Source: an uncultured Prevotella sp.
GTDB taxonomy: Bacteria; Bacteroidota; Bacteroidia; Bacteroidales; Bacteroidaceae
Direction: 5' to 3'
DNA: 64,000 nucleotides
Assembly: GCA_946548085.1 (NCBI GenBank)
Contig: CAMNPN010000004.1
Coordinates: 1 to 64,000 of the forward strand
Every line of letters starts with the position of its first letter. Position 1 is the stretch's first letter. Both the position numbers and the translations under genes were made by a program. Below the pieces are notes generated by a model, which searched no databases, was not told the origin of the DNA, and saw only the letters and a list, made by a program, of their open reading frames with translations. This document shows positions 26,188 to 34,987 of the stretch, in pieces.

Positions 26188-28350
26188 ATGAGAAGAACCC
26201 TACTATCAACAATCCTTCTGTGCGCCTGCGTCTGCACGCTGGCCCAGACACCCTTCGGCCACGGGCTGATCAAGGTGACGAAGGTGGCGCGCAACGCCGT
26301 GCGCATACAGTACACCACCGCCGAGGCAAAGGCCAGCGACCTGCCCGACTGGCTCTACGTGAAGCACGGCGAGGTGGCGACCGCCGACATCGCTTGCACG
26401 GTCGACACGGAGCGGCAGACGGTGACCGTGAGCGACAAGACGGGCAAGGCCGTGTTCAGGGCCACCAGCCATGAGCTCGCCGACGGTACGGCCACACTCT
26501 GCTTCGACTCGCCGGCCGGCGAGCGCCTCTTCGGGCTGGGACAGTTTCAGGACGGCTACAGCAACGTGCGCGGACTGTCGCGGCGACTGACGCAGGTGAA
26601 CACCCAGATCTCGATCCCCATGCTGCTCTCGAGCAAGGGCTACGGCCTGCTGTGGAACAACTACGGCATGACGGAGTTCAATCCCTGCCGCCAGAGCGTG
26701 CGCCTGACGAAGGCAGAGGGCACGGGGCAGACAGAGGAGGTGGACGCCACGTCGACGACCGGCAACAAGAAGGAGCTGCGCCAGCGCCACCTCTTCGAGG
26801 CGACCCTCGACATCGCCGAGGCTGGCGACTACACGCTGCTGCTCGACGTGGGGCAGAAGATGGCACGGCGACACAACCTCTGCATCGACGGCACGACGGT
26901 GATAGACCAGCAGAACATCTGGCTGCCACCCACCACCTCGGCCATCGTGCACCTCGGCAAGGGGCGTCACCGCCTCTCGGCAGAGCTGACGAAAGATGAC
27001 CAGCCCACACTCTATTATAACAAGGTGACCGACACGACGACGATGCGCTCGCCCGTGGCCACGGCCGTAGACTACACCGTGTTCACCGGCTCCGCCGACG
27101 AGATCATCGCCGCCTACCGCGAGCTGACGGGCCCCTGCCCCGAGATGCCGAAGTGGGCACTGGGATACATCCACTGCCGCGAGCGGTTCCACTCGCAGCA
27201 GGAGATCCTCGCCACCGCCGACCGCTTCCGCCAGGAGCAGATGCCCGTGAGCATGCTCGTGCAAGACTGGCAGTGGTGGGGCAAGTACGGCTGGAACGCC
27301 ATGCGCTTCGACGAAGACCACTACCCCGACCCGAAGGCCTTGACGGACAGCCTGCACCGCATGGACATCAGGCTGATGCTCAGCGTGTGGTCGAAGATCG
27401 ACAAGACCTCGGAGGTGGGCCGGCAGATGGAGCGCGACGGCTACTACATCCCCGGCACCGACTGGATAGACTTCTTCAACCCTGACGCCGCTGCCGCCTA
27501 CTGGAGGCACTTCAACGAACGGCTGGTGCCGCTGGGCATCGACGCCTGGTGGCAGGACGCCACCGAGCCCGAGAACGACGACCTGGCCGGCCGCACGGTG
27601 AACCGCGGGCGATGGACGGGCGAGCAGGTGCGCAACGTGTATCCGCTGCTGGTGAACAAGACGGTGTACGAGGGTCTCGTCGCCGCAGGCAAGGAGCCGA
27701 TGATCCTCACCCGCTGCGGATTCCCCGGCATACAGCGCTACGGCTCGGCACTGTGGAGCGGCGACGTGGGTAACGACTGGGAGACCTTCCGCCGACAGAT
27801 CACCGCCGGGCTCGGCGTGCAGGCCGCCGGCATACCCTGGTGGACCTACGACGCCGGCGGATTCTTCCGACCCGCCGACCAGTACACCGACACGGCCTAC
27901 ATCGAGCGGATGCTGCGCTGGATAGAGACGAGCGTGTATCTGCCGCTGATGCGCGTACACGGCTACATGAGCAACACCGAGCCCTGGAACTACGGCGACG
28001 AGGCGAAGCAGATCATCGCCGACTGCCTGAAGCGGCGCGAGCAGCTCAGACCCTACATCGAGCAGTGCGCCGAGCGCGTATCGAAAGAGGGATACACGCT
28101 GATGCGGCCACTTGTGTTCGACTTCCCCGACGACGAGGAGGCGCTCAGCCAGGAATGCGAGTACATGTTCGGCCCAGAACTGCTGGTGAGCCCCGTCACC
28201 GAGCCGGGCGTCACCACCTGGAAGACATACCTGCCCAGACAGCAGGGTGGCTGGACCGACATCCGCACAGGCAGGCACTACGACGGCGGACAGTACGTCA
28301 CCACCGCCGTCGACAAGGCTCGCATACCGGTATTCAAGAGAACACTCTGA
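26188..28350 (+). CDS. GH31 alpha-xylosidase/alpha-glucosidase with PA14-like insert
   Basis: A 720-residue exported enzyme that would remove alpha-linked xylose or glucose. A signal peptide (STILLCACVCTLAQ) precedes an N-terminal beta-sandwich with ERLFGLGQFQDGYSN. A PA14-like insert of about residues 200-275 (FEATLDIAEAGDYTLLLDV) follows; an insert at this place is known from bacterial alpha-xylosidases acting on long xyloglucan oligosaccharides. The barrel carries nucleophile Asp near 457 in WWQDATEPE and acid/base Asp near 526 in WSGDVGNDW. It is first gene of the second plus-strand unit. Alpha-xylosidase activity would extend the locus to xyloglucan, but the substrate is inferred only from domain order. 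Confidence 0.9.
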   Translation: MRRTLLSTILLCACVCTLAQTPFGHGLIKVTKVARNAVRIQYTTAEAKASDLPDWLYVKHGEVATADIACTVDTERQTVTVSDKTGKAVFRATSHELADGTATLCFDSPAGERLFGLGQFQDGYSNVRGLSRRLTQVNTQISIPMLLSSKGYGLLWNNYGMTEFNPCRQSVRLTKAEGTGQTEEVDATSTTGNKKELRQRHLFEATLDIAEAGDYTLLLDVGQKMARRHNLCIDGTTVIDQQNIWLPPTTSAIVHLGKGRHRLSAELTKDDQPTLYYNKVTDTTTMRSPVATAVDYTVFTGSADEIIAAYRELTGPCPEMPKWALGYIHCRERFHSQQEILATADRFRQEQMPVSMLVQDWQWWGKYGWNAMRFDEDHYPDPKALTDSLHRMDIRLMLSVWSKIDKTSEVGRQMERDGYYIPGTDWIDFFNPDAAAAYWRHFNERLVPLGIDAWWQDATEPENDDLAGRTVNRGRWTGEQVRNVYPLLVNKTVYEGLVAAGKEPMILTRCGFPGIQRYGSALWSGDVGNDWETFRRQITAGLGVQAAGIPWWTYDAGGFFRPADQYTDTAYIERMLRWIETSVYLPLMRVHGYMSNTEPWNYGDEAKQIIADCLKRREQLRPYIEQCAERVSKEGYTLMRPLVFDFPDDEEALSQECEYMFGPELLVSPVTEPGVTTWKTYLPRQQGGWTDIRTGRHYDGGQYVTTAVDKARIPVFKRTL

Positions 28351-28400
28351 GCACACCGCCTGCTCCAATTACACTGACAAGACATAATACAAGACAAGAT

Positions 28401-30635
28401 ATGAAACAGATTTTCAAGTTATGCCTGATGGCAGCGGGGATACTGACGTGCCCGCTGGAGGCAGGCGCACAGCTGTCGGACAATCCCAGCAAGTTCTTAG
28501 GCAACATCACCACCAGGGGCACCGTGGAGGCCGGAGGCGGACTGCCGCAGTACTACACACTATGGAATCAGATCACATGCGAGAACGAGTCGAAGTGGGC
28601 CTCGGTGGAAGGCACGCGCGGCACCTTCAACTGGAGTGGCGCCGACAGGGCGTTCGACTACGCCCGCCAGCACGACTTCACCTACAAGTTCCACGCCCTG
28701 GTGTGGGGCTCGCAGTATCCCGGCTGGCTCGAGGCACTCACCCCCAAGGAGCGCTTTGGCGCCATCACCAACTGGTTCGACCACGCCAAGGCACAGTACG
28801 ACACGCTGCCAATGATCGACGTGGTGAACGAGGCCATCGACAACCACCAGCCGGGCAACCCCATGATGAAGGAGAGCCTGGGCGGAGGCGGCAAGACTGG
28901 CTACGACTGGCTCATCAAAGCCTTCGAGATGGCCTACGAGCGGTGGCCGGGAGCCATCCTCATCTACAACGACTACAACTCGCTCTCGTGGGATGTAGAC
29001 AAATACATCGACCTCGTGCGCACCCTGCGCGACGCCGGAGCACCCATCGACGCCTACGGCAACCAGGCGCACGACGTGTCGACCATCAGCGCCGCCAACC
29101 TGCAGAAAGCCCTCAACAAGCAGCAGGAGGCACTGAAGATGCCGATGTTCATCACCGAGCTCGACATCGACGTCGCCAGCGACAGCCAGCAGAAGAAACA
29201 GTACGAGACCATCTTCCCGCTGATGTGGGAGGCCGACTACTGTGCAGGCGTCACCCTCTGGGGCTACGTGTACGGCGCCACGTGGGTGAACAACTCGGGC
29301 CTCTACAAGAACGGCAAGGAGCGCCCCGCCATGACCTGGCTGAAGGAGTACATCGCCAGCGACAAGGCAAAGAGCGCCAAGGGCCCGTTCCCCGGCACGA
29401 AGAAAGAGGCATCGGTATATATCCGCCCGGCTGCCCTGAAGGTGGCCCTCGACGACGTGCTGCCCATCAAGGTTCGGGCGGCCATGGCCACGAAGACCAT
29501 CGAGAAGGTAGACCTCTACGCCGACGAGGAACTCATAGCCACGATGACCGAGGCACCCTACGTCGCAGAATACACAGCCAGCTCGGCGGGTAAGAAGACA
29601 CTGAAGGCCGTGGTGACCACGACCGACGGACAGACCTACGAACGACTCTCACAGATACAGGTGGCACGAGGCGAGAAGCGCGAGCCTTACAGCGAGAACA
29701 TCCCCGAGCTGCCCGGCACCATCAGCGCCGAGGAGTACGACAAGGGACTCTCGGGCGTGGCCTACGCGAACATCGCCGTGACACGTGACAAGTTCACCAC
29801 CACCGCCACCAGAGACGGGGCCTGGATGGAATACACCGTCAACGTGAAGGAAGACGGCCTCTACACGATGGAGGTAGAGGTAGCCGCAGCGAAGGCCGGC
29901 GGCATGCTGCACCTGGCAGAGTACACCCTCGACGGACTCACCTATCTCACCGACTTCACCGAGGTGCCGGCCACGGGCGGCAACACAGCCTTCAAGACCC
30001 TGCGCTGTCCGCTGAAGAAAGCGCTGACAGCCGGTCGCCACGTGCTGACACTGCTAGCAGACAAAGGCGGATTCTGCATCAAGAGCATCACCTTCAAGCC
30101 CGTACCTTCCTACAGCCTGCCATGCACCATCGAGGCCGAGGACTACGTGGCGGCCGAAGGGATGGTGATACAGTCGACGGCCGACGGCTACGCCCTTGGC
30201 AGCACCGCCGCAGGCAACTGGGCAGAGTACACCGTCGACGTCGCCCAACCCGGCAAATACTCGTATGAGGTGACGGCATCGTCAGAGACAGAGGGCACGA
30301 AGTTCTCCATGATGCTCACCGACAGCGAGGGCAACGAACGGTCGCTGGGCAGCGTCAGCGTGCCCCTGACGGGTAGCATGGACAGCTACGAGGTGAAGAC
30401 GGGCAAGATCAGGAACAGCATCAGCGAGGGTCGCCAGACGCTGCGCATCACCGTCACCAGCGGCAGCTGCAACATCGACAAGCTGACGTTCGTCTCGACC
30501 GAGACAGGCATCGACGAGATCACGCGCGACGACGCCGATGACGCCCACGCCACCCGCTATAACCTCGCCGGACAGCAGGTGGACGCCAACTACAAAGGCA
30601 TCGTGATCATCAACGGAAAGAAGGTGATGAGGTAG
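28401..30635 (+). CDS. GH10 endo-beta-1,4-xylanase with Ig-like and two CBM6-like domains
   Basis: A 744-residue exported xylanase, the main backbone-cleaving enzyme of the island. The frame is open far upstream inside GH31, but MKQIFKLCLMAAGILTC at 28401 begins the signal peptide. The GH10 barrel spans about 25-325, with acid/base Glu144 in DVVNEAID and nucleophile Glu253 in ITELDIDV, a separation normal for the family. A bacterial Ig-like domain (about 335-420) follows, then two CBM6-like sandwiches (about 430-565 and 570-700), each containing the WxEYTV motif. The last ~25 residues (NLAGQQVDANYKGIVIINGK) are a tail shared with the next gene, almost identically at DNA level. It lies 50 nt after GH31. 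Confidence 0.94.
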   Translation: MKQIFKLCLMAAGILTCPLEAGAQLSDNPSKFLGNITTRGTVEAGGGLPQYYTLWNQITCENESKWASVEGTRGTFNWSGADRAFDYARQHDFTYKFHALVWGSQYPGWLEALTPKERFGAITNWFDHAKAQYDTLPMIDVVNEAIDNHQPGNPMMKESLGGGGKTGYDWLIKAFEMAYERWPGAILIYNDYNSLSWDVDKYIDLVRTLRDAGAPIDAYGNQAHDVSTISAANLQKALNKQQEALKMPMFITELDIDVASDSQQKKQYETIFPLMWEADYCAGVTLWGYVYGATWVNNSGLYKNGKERPAMTWLKEYIASDKAKSAKGPFPGTKKEASVYIRPAALKVALDDVLPIKVRAAMATKTIEKVDLYADEELIATMTEAPYVAEYTASSAGKKTLKAVVTTTDGQTYERLSQIQVARGEKREPYSENIPELPGTISAEEYDKGLSGVAYANIAVTRDKFTTTATRDGAWMEYTVNVKEDGLYTMEVEVAAAKAGGMLHLAEYTLDGLTYLTDFTEVPATGGNTAFKTLRCPLKKALTAGRHVLTLLADKGGFCIKSITFKPVPSYSLPCTIEAEDYVAAEGMVIQSTADGYALGSTAAGNWAEYTVDVAQPGKYSYEVTASSETEGTKFSMMLTDSEGNERSLGSVSVPLTGSMDSYEVKTGKIRNSISEGRQTLRITVTSGSCNIDKLTFVSTETGIDEITRDDADDAHATRYNLAGQQVDANYKGIVIINGKKVMR
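30558..30625 (+). repeat. 68-bp shared 3' coding segment, copy in GH10
   Basis: Identical at 67 of 68 bases to 32079-32146 in the next gene, although the two proteins are otherwise unrelated. It encodes the C-terminal tail. Confidence 0.9.
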
Positions 30636-30670
30636 TTAACGGTTTATTGTTTACAGTTTATAGTTTATAG
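30634..30670 (+). repeat. 7-bp-period tract between GH10 and CE6
   Basis: Heptads agttaac, ggtttat, tgtttac, agtttat, agtttat fill the gap between the GH10 stop codon and the CE6 start codon, overlapping the GH10 stop by two bases. Confidence 0.85.
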
Positions 30671-30674
30671 ATAT

Positions 30675-32159
30675 ATGAGAAAGACTTTGCTCGCAATGAT
30701 GATGATGACGGCTTCGATTCCCGGCGCCCAGGCTGCCGAAGAGCCGGATCCGGATTTCTACATCTACATCTGTTTCGGACAGTCGAACATGGAGGGCAAT
30801 GCCCAATGGGAAGCCCAGGACGAGGGAAATGTGGATGAACGGTTCCAGATGTTGGCTACCTGTGATTTTGACAATCCAAAGCGCACGTTGGGCCACTGGT
30901 ATAAGGCCGAGTGCCCTATCGTCAGCCCCGTGGGCAAACTGGGCCCTTCGGACTATTTCGGCCGTACGATGGTACAGGAACTGCCAGACAAGAAGATCGG
31001 CGTCATTGCCGTTGCTATGGGAGGCAGTCCCATCGAGATGTTCGACAAGGACCTGTATGAGCAGAAACTGAAAGAAAACCCCGGCGAGTGGTGGGCCCAG
31101 TTGGCCACCCGCTACTATGGCGGCAACCCCTACGGCCGCCTCATTGAGATGGGCAGGAAGGCCCAGCAGGCGGGTGTCATCAAGGGTATCCTGCTGCATC
31201 AGGGCGAGTCGAACAATGGAGACTCCAAATGGCCTGGCATGGTGAAGAAGATCTATCGCGACATGCTGCGTGACCTCGGCCTGAAGGCATCGGAGGTGCC
31301 CATCTTCGTCGGTGAGACGGAGTATGCAGAGATGGGTGGCGGCTGCTCGTGGCATAACACCGTGGTGGCAAAGATTCCTGAGGTGATTCCCACAGGTCAT
31401 GTGGTTTCTGCCGAAGGTATTCCCGGCAACGGTACCGACCCCTGGCACTTCTCTGCTGCTGGCTATCGTACGCTGGGCCAGCGCTATGCCGAGGCAGTGC
31501 TCGACGTGATGAACCATCCTGAGGCCTATGCCAAGAACTGGATACCCGACCAGCAACTCACGGGTGGCATCTCCGACCTTGCCGGTAAGCCGTTCGCCAT
31601 CGTCAACGAGGCGGAGGGCAAGGCCTTCTACTGCACGGGAGACATGAGGATGGCCTACGACAGTTATCAGACGGCCTTCGACATGGCAAACGAGGGTTTC
31701 CTCTTCAAGATAGGAAGAGTCGGTGCCATGCGCGGATTGCGCCTGCAGTCGCCCGATGGTGAGGAATACACCATCGGCGGAGCAACGGTCTATCTGAACA
31801 CACAGGCAGAAACCGGCAATGGCTGCTTCTTCGACATCCTGAGCAGTCAGAAGGGCACCGATATTGCCAACGGTGCCGTATGGGATATCCAATATGTAGA
31901 GAACAAAGGCTGGACGCTGCTGAATAGAGGCACAGGCAAATACTTTAAGGACGCTGCTTCGCCCGCCATCAGTGACGAGCCAGTCTATTTCCAGTTCTGT
32001 ACGCTGAAGGAAGACACGAGCACTGGCATTCAGCAGACCACGTTGAACAGGCAGGCAAAAAAGGCTGACAACAGAGTCTATAACCTCGCCGGACAGCAGG
32101 TGGATGCCAACTACAAAGGCATCGTGATCATCAACGGAAAGAAGGTACATCAAAAATAA
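30675..32159 (+). CDS. CE6-type (SASA) acetyl xylan esterase, secreted
   Basis: A 494-residue exported esterase expected to deacetylate xylan. A signal peptide (MMMMTASIPGAQA) is followed by the SASA/CE6 core: Ser in CFGQSNMEGN near residue 38, MGGSPIEMF, LLHQGESNNGD and the Asp/His pair in DPWHFSAAGYRTLG. From about residue 295 onward a second beta-rich segment (FAIVNEAEGKAFYC ... NRGTGKYFKDA) looks like an accessory binding domain not identified here. The C-terminal tail is the one shared with GH10. The start codon lies 4 nt after a heptad tract, and no Shine-Dalgarno is visible. Confidence 0.88.
   Translation: MRKTLLAMMMMTASIPGAQAAEEPDPDFYIYICFGQSNMEGNAQWEAQDEGNVDERFQMLATCDFDNPKRTLGHWYKAECPIVSPVGKLGPSDYFGRTMVQELPDKKIGVIAVAMGGSPIEMFDKDLYEQKLKENPGEWWAQLATRYYGGNPYGRLIEMGRKAQQAGVIKGILLHQGESNNGDSKWPGMVKKIYRDMLRDLGLKASEVPIFVGETEYAEMGGGCSWHNTVVAKIPEVIPTGHVVSAEGIPGNGTDPWHFSAAGYRTLGQRYAEAVLDVMNHPEAYAKNWIPDQQLTGGISDLAGKPFAIVNEAEGKAFYCTGDMRMAYDSYQTAFDMANEGFLFKIGRVGAMRGLRLQSPDGEEYTIGGATVYLNTQAETGNGCFFDILSSQKGTDIANGAVWDIQYVENKGWTLLNRGTGKYFKDAASPAISDEPVYFQFCTLKEDTSTGIQQTTLNRQAKKADNRVYNLAGQQVDANYKGIVIINGKKVHQK
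32079..32146 (+). repeat. 68-bp shared 3' coding segment, copy in CE6
   Basis: Partner of 30558-30625, with a single synonymous C/T difference. Confidence 0.9.
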
Positions 32160-32164
32160 CAGAT

Positions 32165-33130
32165 ATGAAACGAACACTATTATCAACGATTCTACTGTGC
32201 GCAGCCACGTGGGTGACGGCACAGCCCGCGGGCGGCTTCGGAGGATTCCAGGCACCGCAAGTGAAACTGGAGACTTCGCAGGAGTGGAAAGACGTGAACT
32301 ATGCCGGTGACAACCAGGCGTACCACACCTGCGACATCTATCTGCCCAAGAAGGAGGCAGAGCGCTATCCCGTGGTGATCCACATCTACGGCAGTGCATG
32401 GTTCAGCAACAGCAGCAAGGGCGCCGCCGACCTCGGCACCATCGTCAAGTCGCTGCTGGAGGCGGGCTACGCTGTAGTGTGCCCCAACCACCGCTCCAGC
32501 ATGGACGCCAAGTGGCCTGCACAGATCCATGATATCCGTGCCGTGATCCGCTTCGTGCGCGGTGAGGCTGCGAAGTACAGGTTCGACACCTCGTTCATCG
32601 CCACCAGCGGGTTCTCCTCTGGCGGACATCTGTCGTCTACCGCTGCCACGACCAGTGGTCTGAAGCAGACGAAGGTGGGGACGGTGGACATCGACCTCGA
32701 GGGAACCGTGGGTAACCATCTCGGCGAGAGCAGTACGGTCAATGCCGCCTGCGACTGGAGCGGACCCGTAGACCTCACGGCGATGGACTGCGGCGAGCAC
32801 ATGACCATGGGTGACAACTCGCCGGAGGACGTGCTGCTCAACTCGAAACTCTCCAAGGAGCCAGACAAGTATCTCAGCCTGAGTGCGGTGAACTATATCG
32901 ACCCCAACGATCCGCCCGTCATCATCTTCCACGGCGACAAGGACAATGTCGTGCCCAACTGCCAGGGCAAGAAGTTCTTTGAACTGCTGAAGGCTGCCGG
33001 AGTAAAGACAGAGGCCACGTTCCCCGCCGAGGGCGGTCACGGCGGACCTGCCATGTACACGGAGGAGAACCTGCAGAAGATGGTTCACTTCCTGGACAAC
33101 GTACGACTGAAGCGTAACGGCAGCCTATGA
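32165..33130 (+). CDS. Secreted alpha/beta-hydrolase esterase (feruloyl/acetyl xylan esterase-like)
   Basis: A 321-residue exported alpha/beta hydrolase. A signal peptide (STILLCAATWVTAQ) precedes an oxyanion-hole region YPVVIHIYGSAWFSN, then nucleophile Ser in TSGFSSGGHLSS near residue 158. The Asp is probably in FHGDKDNVVP and the His in EGGHGGPAMY. The hormone-sensitive-lipase-like layout resembles the esterases that Bacteroidetes carry in xylan loci and that act on feruloylated or acetylated substrates; the exact acyl group is not readable. It starts 6 nt after CE6, and its last four bases overlap the GH97 start (ATGA), indicating translational coupling. Confidence 0.85.
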   Translation: MKRTLLSTILLCAATWVTAQPAGGFGGFQAPQVKLETSQEWKDVNYAGDNQAYHTCDIYLPKKEAERYPVVIHIYGSAWFSNSSKGAADLGTIVKSLLEAGYAVVCPNHRSSMDAKWPAQIHDIRAVIRFVRGEAAKYRFDTSFIATSGFSSGGHLSSTAATTSGLKQTKVGTVDIDLEGTVGNHLGESSTVNAACDWSGPVDLTAMDCGEHMTMGDNSPEDVLLNSKLSKEPDKYLSLSAVNYIDPNDPPVIIFHGDKDNVVPNCQGKKFFELLKAAGVKTEATFPAEGGHGGPAMYTEENLQKMVHFLDNVRLKRNGSL

Positions 33131-34983
33131 GATCCGTCGTCGCCACACTTTTATGCCTGCTGAGTCCGTTGTTCGCAACGGCTCAGCAGATTGCTTCTCC
33201 CAATGGGCGTATCTCTACACAGACAGAGGGAGGAAGACTCGTCGTGACATACGAAGGGAAGCAGGCGCTTCTACTGGAGGACCTGCCATTTACCAATCAG
33301 GCCTTCACATTCGTCAGAGATGTGAAGGATGACTATCGGATGCTGACGGGTAAACGGCTCGTCTGCAGCAACGAGGCCAAAGAATATACGGCACCGTTAG
33401 AAGGCGGCACCACCATGGTGTTGCGCCTCTATAATGACGGCATTGCCTTCCGCTATGATCATACAGGAATGTGGAAGGGAGACGACCCCACGATCTTCCG
33501 CATCCCGGAGGGCACACGCCGATGGATGCAGCAGTGGACAGACGCCTATGAAGGGTTCTTCCCGCTGTCGACGACCTATCAGGTGGCACCCGTACCTTCG
33601 TTCAGCGGCATCTCGAAGAGCGAGGAGGGCTGGAACAACCGTTGGGGCTACCCTGTCCTGACAGAGCCTCACGACGGACTCTTCGTACTGATCTCCGAGG
33701 CCGACATCGAACGCGGACAGAGTGCCTCGTGCCTCTACAATGACAAGGAACTCTTTAAGGTTGTGCCCGCGGATCTCACCAAAGGGACAGGACCTGCCGT
33801 GAGCCACACCCCCTGGCGCGTGGCGATCATCGGCAGTCTCGCTGATGTCGTGGAGTCGACACTCGTCACTGATGTCAGCCACCCCAGCCAGATAGAAGAC
33901 ACAAGTTGGATACAGCCGGGCGTGGTATCGTGGATCTACTGGGCCTACAACCACGGCTCCAACGACTACGCTATCATCAAGAAGTATGTGGATATGGCCG
34001 CCACGCTCCATCTGCCCTACGTGCTGATTGATGCCGAGTGGGACCAGATGAGCCGCCTGCCCAGCAATGAGGGCAAGACCATCGAGGATGCCATCGCCTA
34101 TGCCAAGGAGAAGGGTGTCAGGCCCATGATATGGTATAACTCCAGCGTGGGATGGGTGGATGGTGCCCCCACGCCCAAATACCGGCTGAACAAGCCTGAG
34201 GACAGAGAGAAGGAGTTCGCATGGTGCGAACGTCTTGGTGTGGCAGGTGTGAAGATCGACTTCTTCTCTGGCGACAATCAGATGAACATGGATTACTGCC
34301 TTGACCTGCTGGAGAGTGCGGCCCGCCATCATCTGCTGGTGAACTTCCACGGAGCCACCATCCCCCGCGGCTGGCAGCGCACGTGGCCGAACCTGATGAG
34401 TACGGAGGGTGTCTACGGCGCAGAGTGGTATAACAACGTGCCCACCTTCACGGCAAAGGCCGCCTCGCACAACGCTACCCTACCCTTCACCCGGAACGTC
34501 ATCGGACCCATGGACTACACCCCCTGCGCCTTCAGCGACTCCCAGCATCCGCACATCACCACCCATGCCCACGAACTGGCACTGACCGTACTCTTCGAGA
34601 GCGGGCTGCAGCATCTGGCAGACAAGCCCGAGAGTTATCTGGCACAGCCACAAGAGGTGCAGGACTTTCTCAGCCGTCTGCCAGCCGTCTGGGATGAGAC
34701 CCGTTTCGTGAGCGGCTATCCTGGTGAGAGTGTGGTCTTGGCTCGTCGCAGCGGCAGCACGTGGTATATCGCAGGCATCAATGGTACGGACGAAGAGAAG
34801 GATCTCGCCCTGCCATTAGAAAGTATTCTCTCACCCTCCCGCCTTCACGCCCCTTCAACTTCAGGAATCTCCGCCTTCCTGGATGACGGCGAGAGAGCCT
34901 GGAAGATACTGCCGGAAGTGTCGCAGATGCCGGCCTCTGTCACCTGCCGCCCACGAGGCGGATTCGTCTACATCGTGCGATAG
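33127..34983 (+). CDS. GH97 alpha-galactosidase/alpha-glucosidase, secreted
   Basis: A 618-residue exported enzyme of the Bacteroidetes-rich family GH97. A signal peptide (LLCLLSPLFATAQ) is followed by the N-terminal beta-supersandwich (SPNGRISTQTEGGRLVVTY), then the barrel with SWIYWAYNHGSND, YVLIDAEWD and GVKIDFFSGDNQMNMDYC. The Asp near residue 378 in VKIDFF sits where retaining alpha-galactosidase members have their nucleophile, so galactosidase activity is slightly favoured over the inverting alpha-glucosidase type. Near the C-terminus a short proline/serine-rich stretch (LSPSRLHAPSTS) interrupts the last beta domain. It overlaps the upstream esterase by 4 nt and ends 4 nt from the convergent stop of the next gene. 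Confidence 0.9.
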   Translation: MRSVVATLLCLLSPLFATAQQIASPNGRISTQTEGGRLVVTYEGKQALLLEDLPFTNQAFTFVRDVKDDYRMLTGKRLVCSNEAKEYTAPLEGGTTMVLRLYNDGIAFRYDHTGMWKGDDPTIFRIPEGTRRWMQQWTDAYEGFFPLSTTYQVAPVPSFSGISKSEEGWNNRWGYPVLTEPHDGLFVLISEADIERGQSASCLYNDKELFKVVPADLTKGTGPAVSHTPWRVAIIGSLADVVESTLVTDVSHPSQIEDTSWIQPGVVSWIYWAYNHGSNDYAIIKKYVDMAATLHLPYVLIDAEWDQMSRLPSNEGKTIEDAIAYAKEKGVRPMIWYNSSVGWVDGAPTPKYRLNKPEDREKEFAWCERLGVAGVKIDFFSGDNQMNMDYCLDLLESAARHHLLVNFHGATIPRGWQRTWPNLMSTEGVYGAEWYNNVPTFTAKAASHNATLPFTRNVIGPMDYTPCAFSDSQHPHITTHAHELALTVLFESGLQHLADKPESYLAQPQEVQDFLSRLPAVWDETRFVSGYPGESVVLARRSGSTWYIAGINGTDEEKDLALPLESILSPSRLHAPSTSGISAFLDDGERAWKILPEVSQMPASVTCRPRGGFVYIVR

Positions 34984-34987
34984 GCGA

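Noticed and set aside
26206..28368. 720-codon minus-strand frame antisense to GH31
   Set aside because: Mirror frame of GH31 codon bias; no recognisable domain.
27840..28400. N-terminal extension of the GH10 reading frame
   Set aside because: It lies inside GH31; the signal peptide begins at 28401.
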